Of a stretch of DNA of 64,000 nt, positions 62,351 to 64,000 are shown piece after piece. Position 1 is the first letter of the stretch. Each line of letters opens with the position of its first letter. This DNA comes from Clusia tigrina. Lineage: Eukaryota; Arthropoda; Insecta; Diptera; Clusiidae. The stretch lies in contig OV050031.1 of NCBI GenBank assembly GCA_920105625.2, forward strand, positions 131,828,514-131,892,513. Direction: 5' to 3'. A program made the translations under genes and the position numbers. Under the pieces are notes generated by a model. The model made no database searches, was not told the origin of the DNA, and saw only the letters and a program-made list of their open reading frames with translations.

Positions 62351-63560
62351 ACAAGAGTGTAGGCTAAAAATAAATCCACTTCTAGGATTATAAATTTTTT
62401 CTCGATAAAAATAGTATATATAATTTACAATTTCAATAAATTCCTACATCAGAATTTGCGTGTTATTATGTTCGTTTTTTGTGGGGTGTGTGTAAATATA
62501 ACAATATACTTTAAAGATGTTACATCGTCCTCTTCACTCAGCGAAATGAGTTAAAATTGCGTGGCTGCCTATGGAGATATTATTAAGTCAACACCCGAAG
62601 TGTGCTCGGCAATGCAAAGGCAAAACATGTAGATATACATTCTGGTTTTTGCGTTCTATACGAGCGTGTGTGTTTACTACATGTGCGAATGTTTCTATGC
62701 TTGCTTGCATGTTTACTGCAAAATTATTTCATGTCTCATAAAGAAGAAACGGTGGAGTGTTATGAAATTCAATATTGACAAATCATATACATACATACAT
62801 ACATACATACATATGTACATATTTATGTTTCGATCATTTTGCAGGTAGCGAATTGTGCCATAAGGAGTATGAAATTAAAATAAAGCGACTTCATGTCTCG
62901 ATTGGAGTTTTTGTTGTTTGATGTGCGGTGTGGCTTCTTTAAATATAAAGTGAAGCAGAATTAGAATTCAATTTGTCATGAAATTTTGGATATGTCAATA
63001 TTTTCAGTATGGACAAATATCAGCACAATTTACTCTTTCGATCTTATATTTCATATTTTCGCGTTAGAAGCATGCGATCAAAAATTTTTTTAGTCTATCC
63101 GATAAAGGATAATTATGCACAAAAAACGAATTTTGCTAAAATTAGTGTTAATATTTTATATTAGTGTTAATATTTATTTTGCCTATTCCATCAGAAAATT
63201 TCCTTAAATAATTTTTAGATTAAGGTCAACAAAATCAAGGTTTTAAACGTTTTTTTTTTACTGTGTCAGATCAGCTTGAAATACTATAACTACATTCTAT
63301 TATAAATTAAACCACTCGTACGTACATGAATATGTGCATACATATCTATAAACACTGATTCTCCGCATTTACATAGTATATATAAAAAAAATTTTTTTAT
63401 ATATATATATTTTATTGAATCTTCTAAAAAATATCTTAGAACTAACAATAAATCTTCATAGTATATTTAACATTTCACTTTTAAATTCATATCAATCATT
63501 ACCAACCTCCCAGTGCCAGTGCTTTAAGGAGTTATAGTATATGAAAAGAAGTAGCGTAAT
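62350..63560. other. AT-rich intergenic, no gene seen
   Basis: Only chance frames. Contains two simple repeats, poly-A/T stretches and a (TA)n run at about 63395-63412. Confidence 0.6.
62786..62812 (+). repeat. (CATA)n microsatellite
   Basis: Six to seven ACAT/CATA tetramers in the stretch after ACAAATCAT, followed by TATGTACATAT. Confidence 0.9.
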
Positions 63561-63594
63561 ACTTAAATAATAGCGTAATGAATAAGCTTAAAAT

Positions 63595-64000
63595 CTAGTT
63601 TGTTGCTAAGCGCAGCACGTCCATCCTTTTCAGGCGGGTGTGTCCTTGATGCTGTAGTAGACGCCTCGCTAATGCATTGGGATGCTTGTCTAGCTTTGCT
63701 AAGCAAGATTCAGCAAGTCGGGAAACTTCTTTAGTTACATATGGGATATGTAAATCTCTGTGGATGTTAACGTTTTTGATGTACCAAGGAGCATTGGTAA
63801 TCATTCGAAGGATTTTCGATTGGGCTTTTTGCAGCTTTTCGACATTGGGTGAAGCAGTACCCCACAGTTGGATACCGTAGGTCCATATGTGCTTGATAAT
63901 TACTTTGTAGAGTATAACTTTAAAGTCCAGTTTGAGCTTGGACTGCCTGTTCAAAAGCCAGTTTAGCTCGTTTATTTTGAATTTAATCTGAGTAATTTTT
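63595..64000 (-). pseudogene. Jockey ORF2 C-terminal fragment, runs off the window
   Basis: Reverse strand: NELNWLLNRQSKLKLDFKVILYKVI (continuing past 63954 to the window edge), KHIWTYGIQLWGTASPNVEKLQKAQSKILRMITNAPWYIKN, SCLAKLDKHPNALARRLL and RLKRMDVLRLA. This is the jockey C-terminal signature, uninterrupted for 119 codons, so it is among the better-kept jockey fragments. The rest of the element lies beyond 64000. Confidence 0.85.

Overview
This is repeat-dense nuclear DNA of an insect, most likely a higher dipteran (a tephritid-like fly is my guess). The reasons are BEL/Pao, jockey, I/LOA and R1-clade retroelements, an errantivirus-type gypsy element, copia, P-element and Transib relics, AT-rich spacers and invertebrate-type microsatellites. 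I see no convincing host protein gene, rRNA, tRNA or CRISPR array. Almost every readable coding stretch is mobile-element sequence, and nearly all of it is broken, so the window reads as a nested transposon graveyard with a few younger insertions.

Layout. 1-2.6 kb: 3' half of an I/LOA-type non-LTR element. 4.3-5.0 kb: reverse-strand RNase H relic of a second one. 5.2-5.4 kb: reverse-strand Transib/RAG1-like transposase C-terminus. 5.6-7.3 kb: start of an LTR element (TATA box, primer site, SAP-like Gag). 7.5-8.6 kb: another non-LTR fragment. 9.2-15.7 kb (reverse strand): jockey copies interrupted by a copia 3' end. 15.9-18.4 kb (reverse strand): a nearly full-length P-element/THAP9-type transposase pseudogene.

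20.5-36.6 kb is a stack. An old BEL element with an env-like gene (BEL-B) has an I/LOA insertion in its 5' LTR and a much younger BEL element (BEL-A, 28138-35622, 5-bp duplication catac) in its env region. BEL-A has an unusual order: Gag runs directly into RT with no zinc knuckles or protease between them, and a zinc-knuckle reading frame lies downstream of pol, behind a good splice acceptor. 36.6-38.6 kb holds a reverse-strand BEL relic (BEL-D).

38.6-45.9 kb is a jockey element split twice: by BEL-C (40787-43700), which shares the 3' zinc-knuckle arrangement, and by a copia-type solo LTR (44987-45492). 45.9-47.3 kb is a reverse-strand BEL gag (BEL-E). 49.3-61.6 kb is an R1-clade element whose two ORFs carry mostly nonsense changes. 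It is split at codon precision by a complete gypsy/errantivirus-type provirus (53787-60710; 561/562-bp LTRs, 4-bp duplication cgcg; gag, a -1 frameshift site, pol, env). A second R1-clade 5' end, an I/LOA 3' end, AT-rich sequence and one more jockey fragment complete the window.

The genes work together only in the sense of retroelement cassettes: gag (particle), protease/RT/RNase H/integrase or endonuclease/RT, and envelope-like genes in gypsy, BEL-B and BEL-D.
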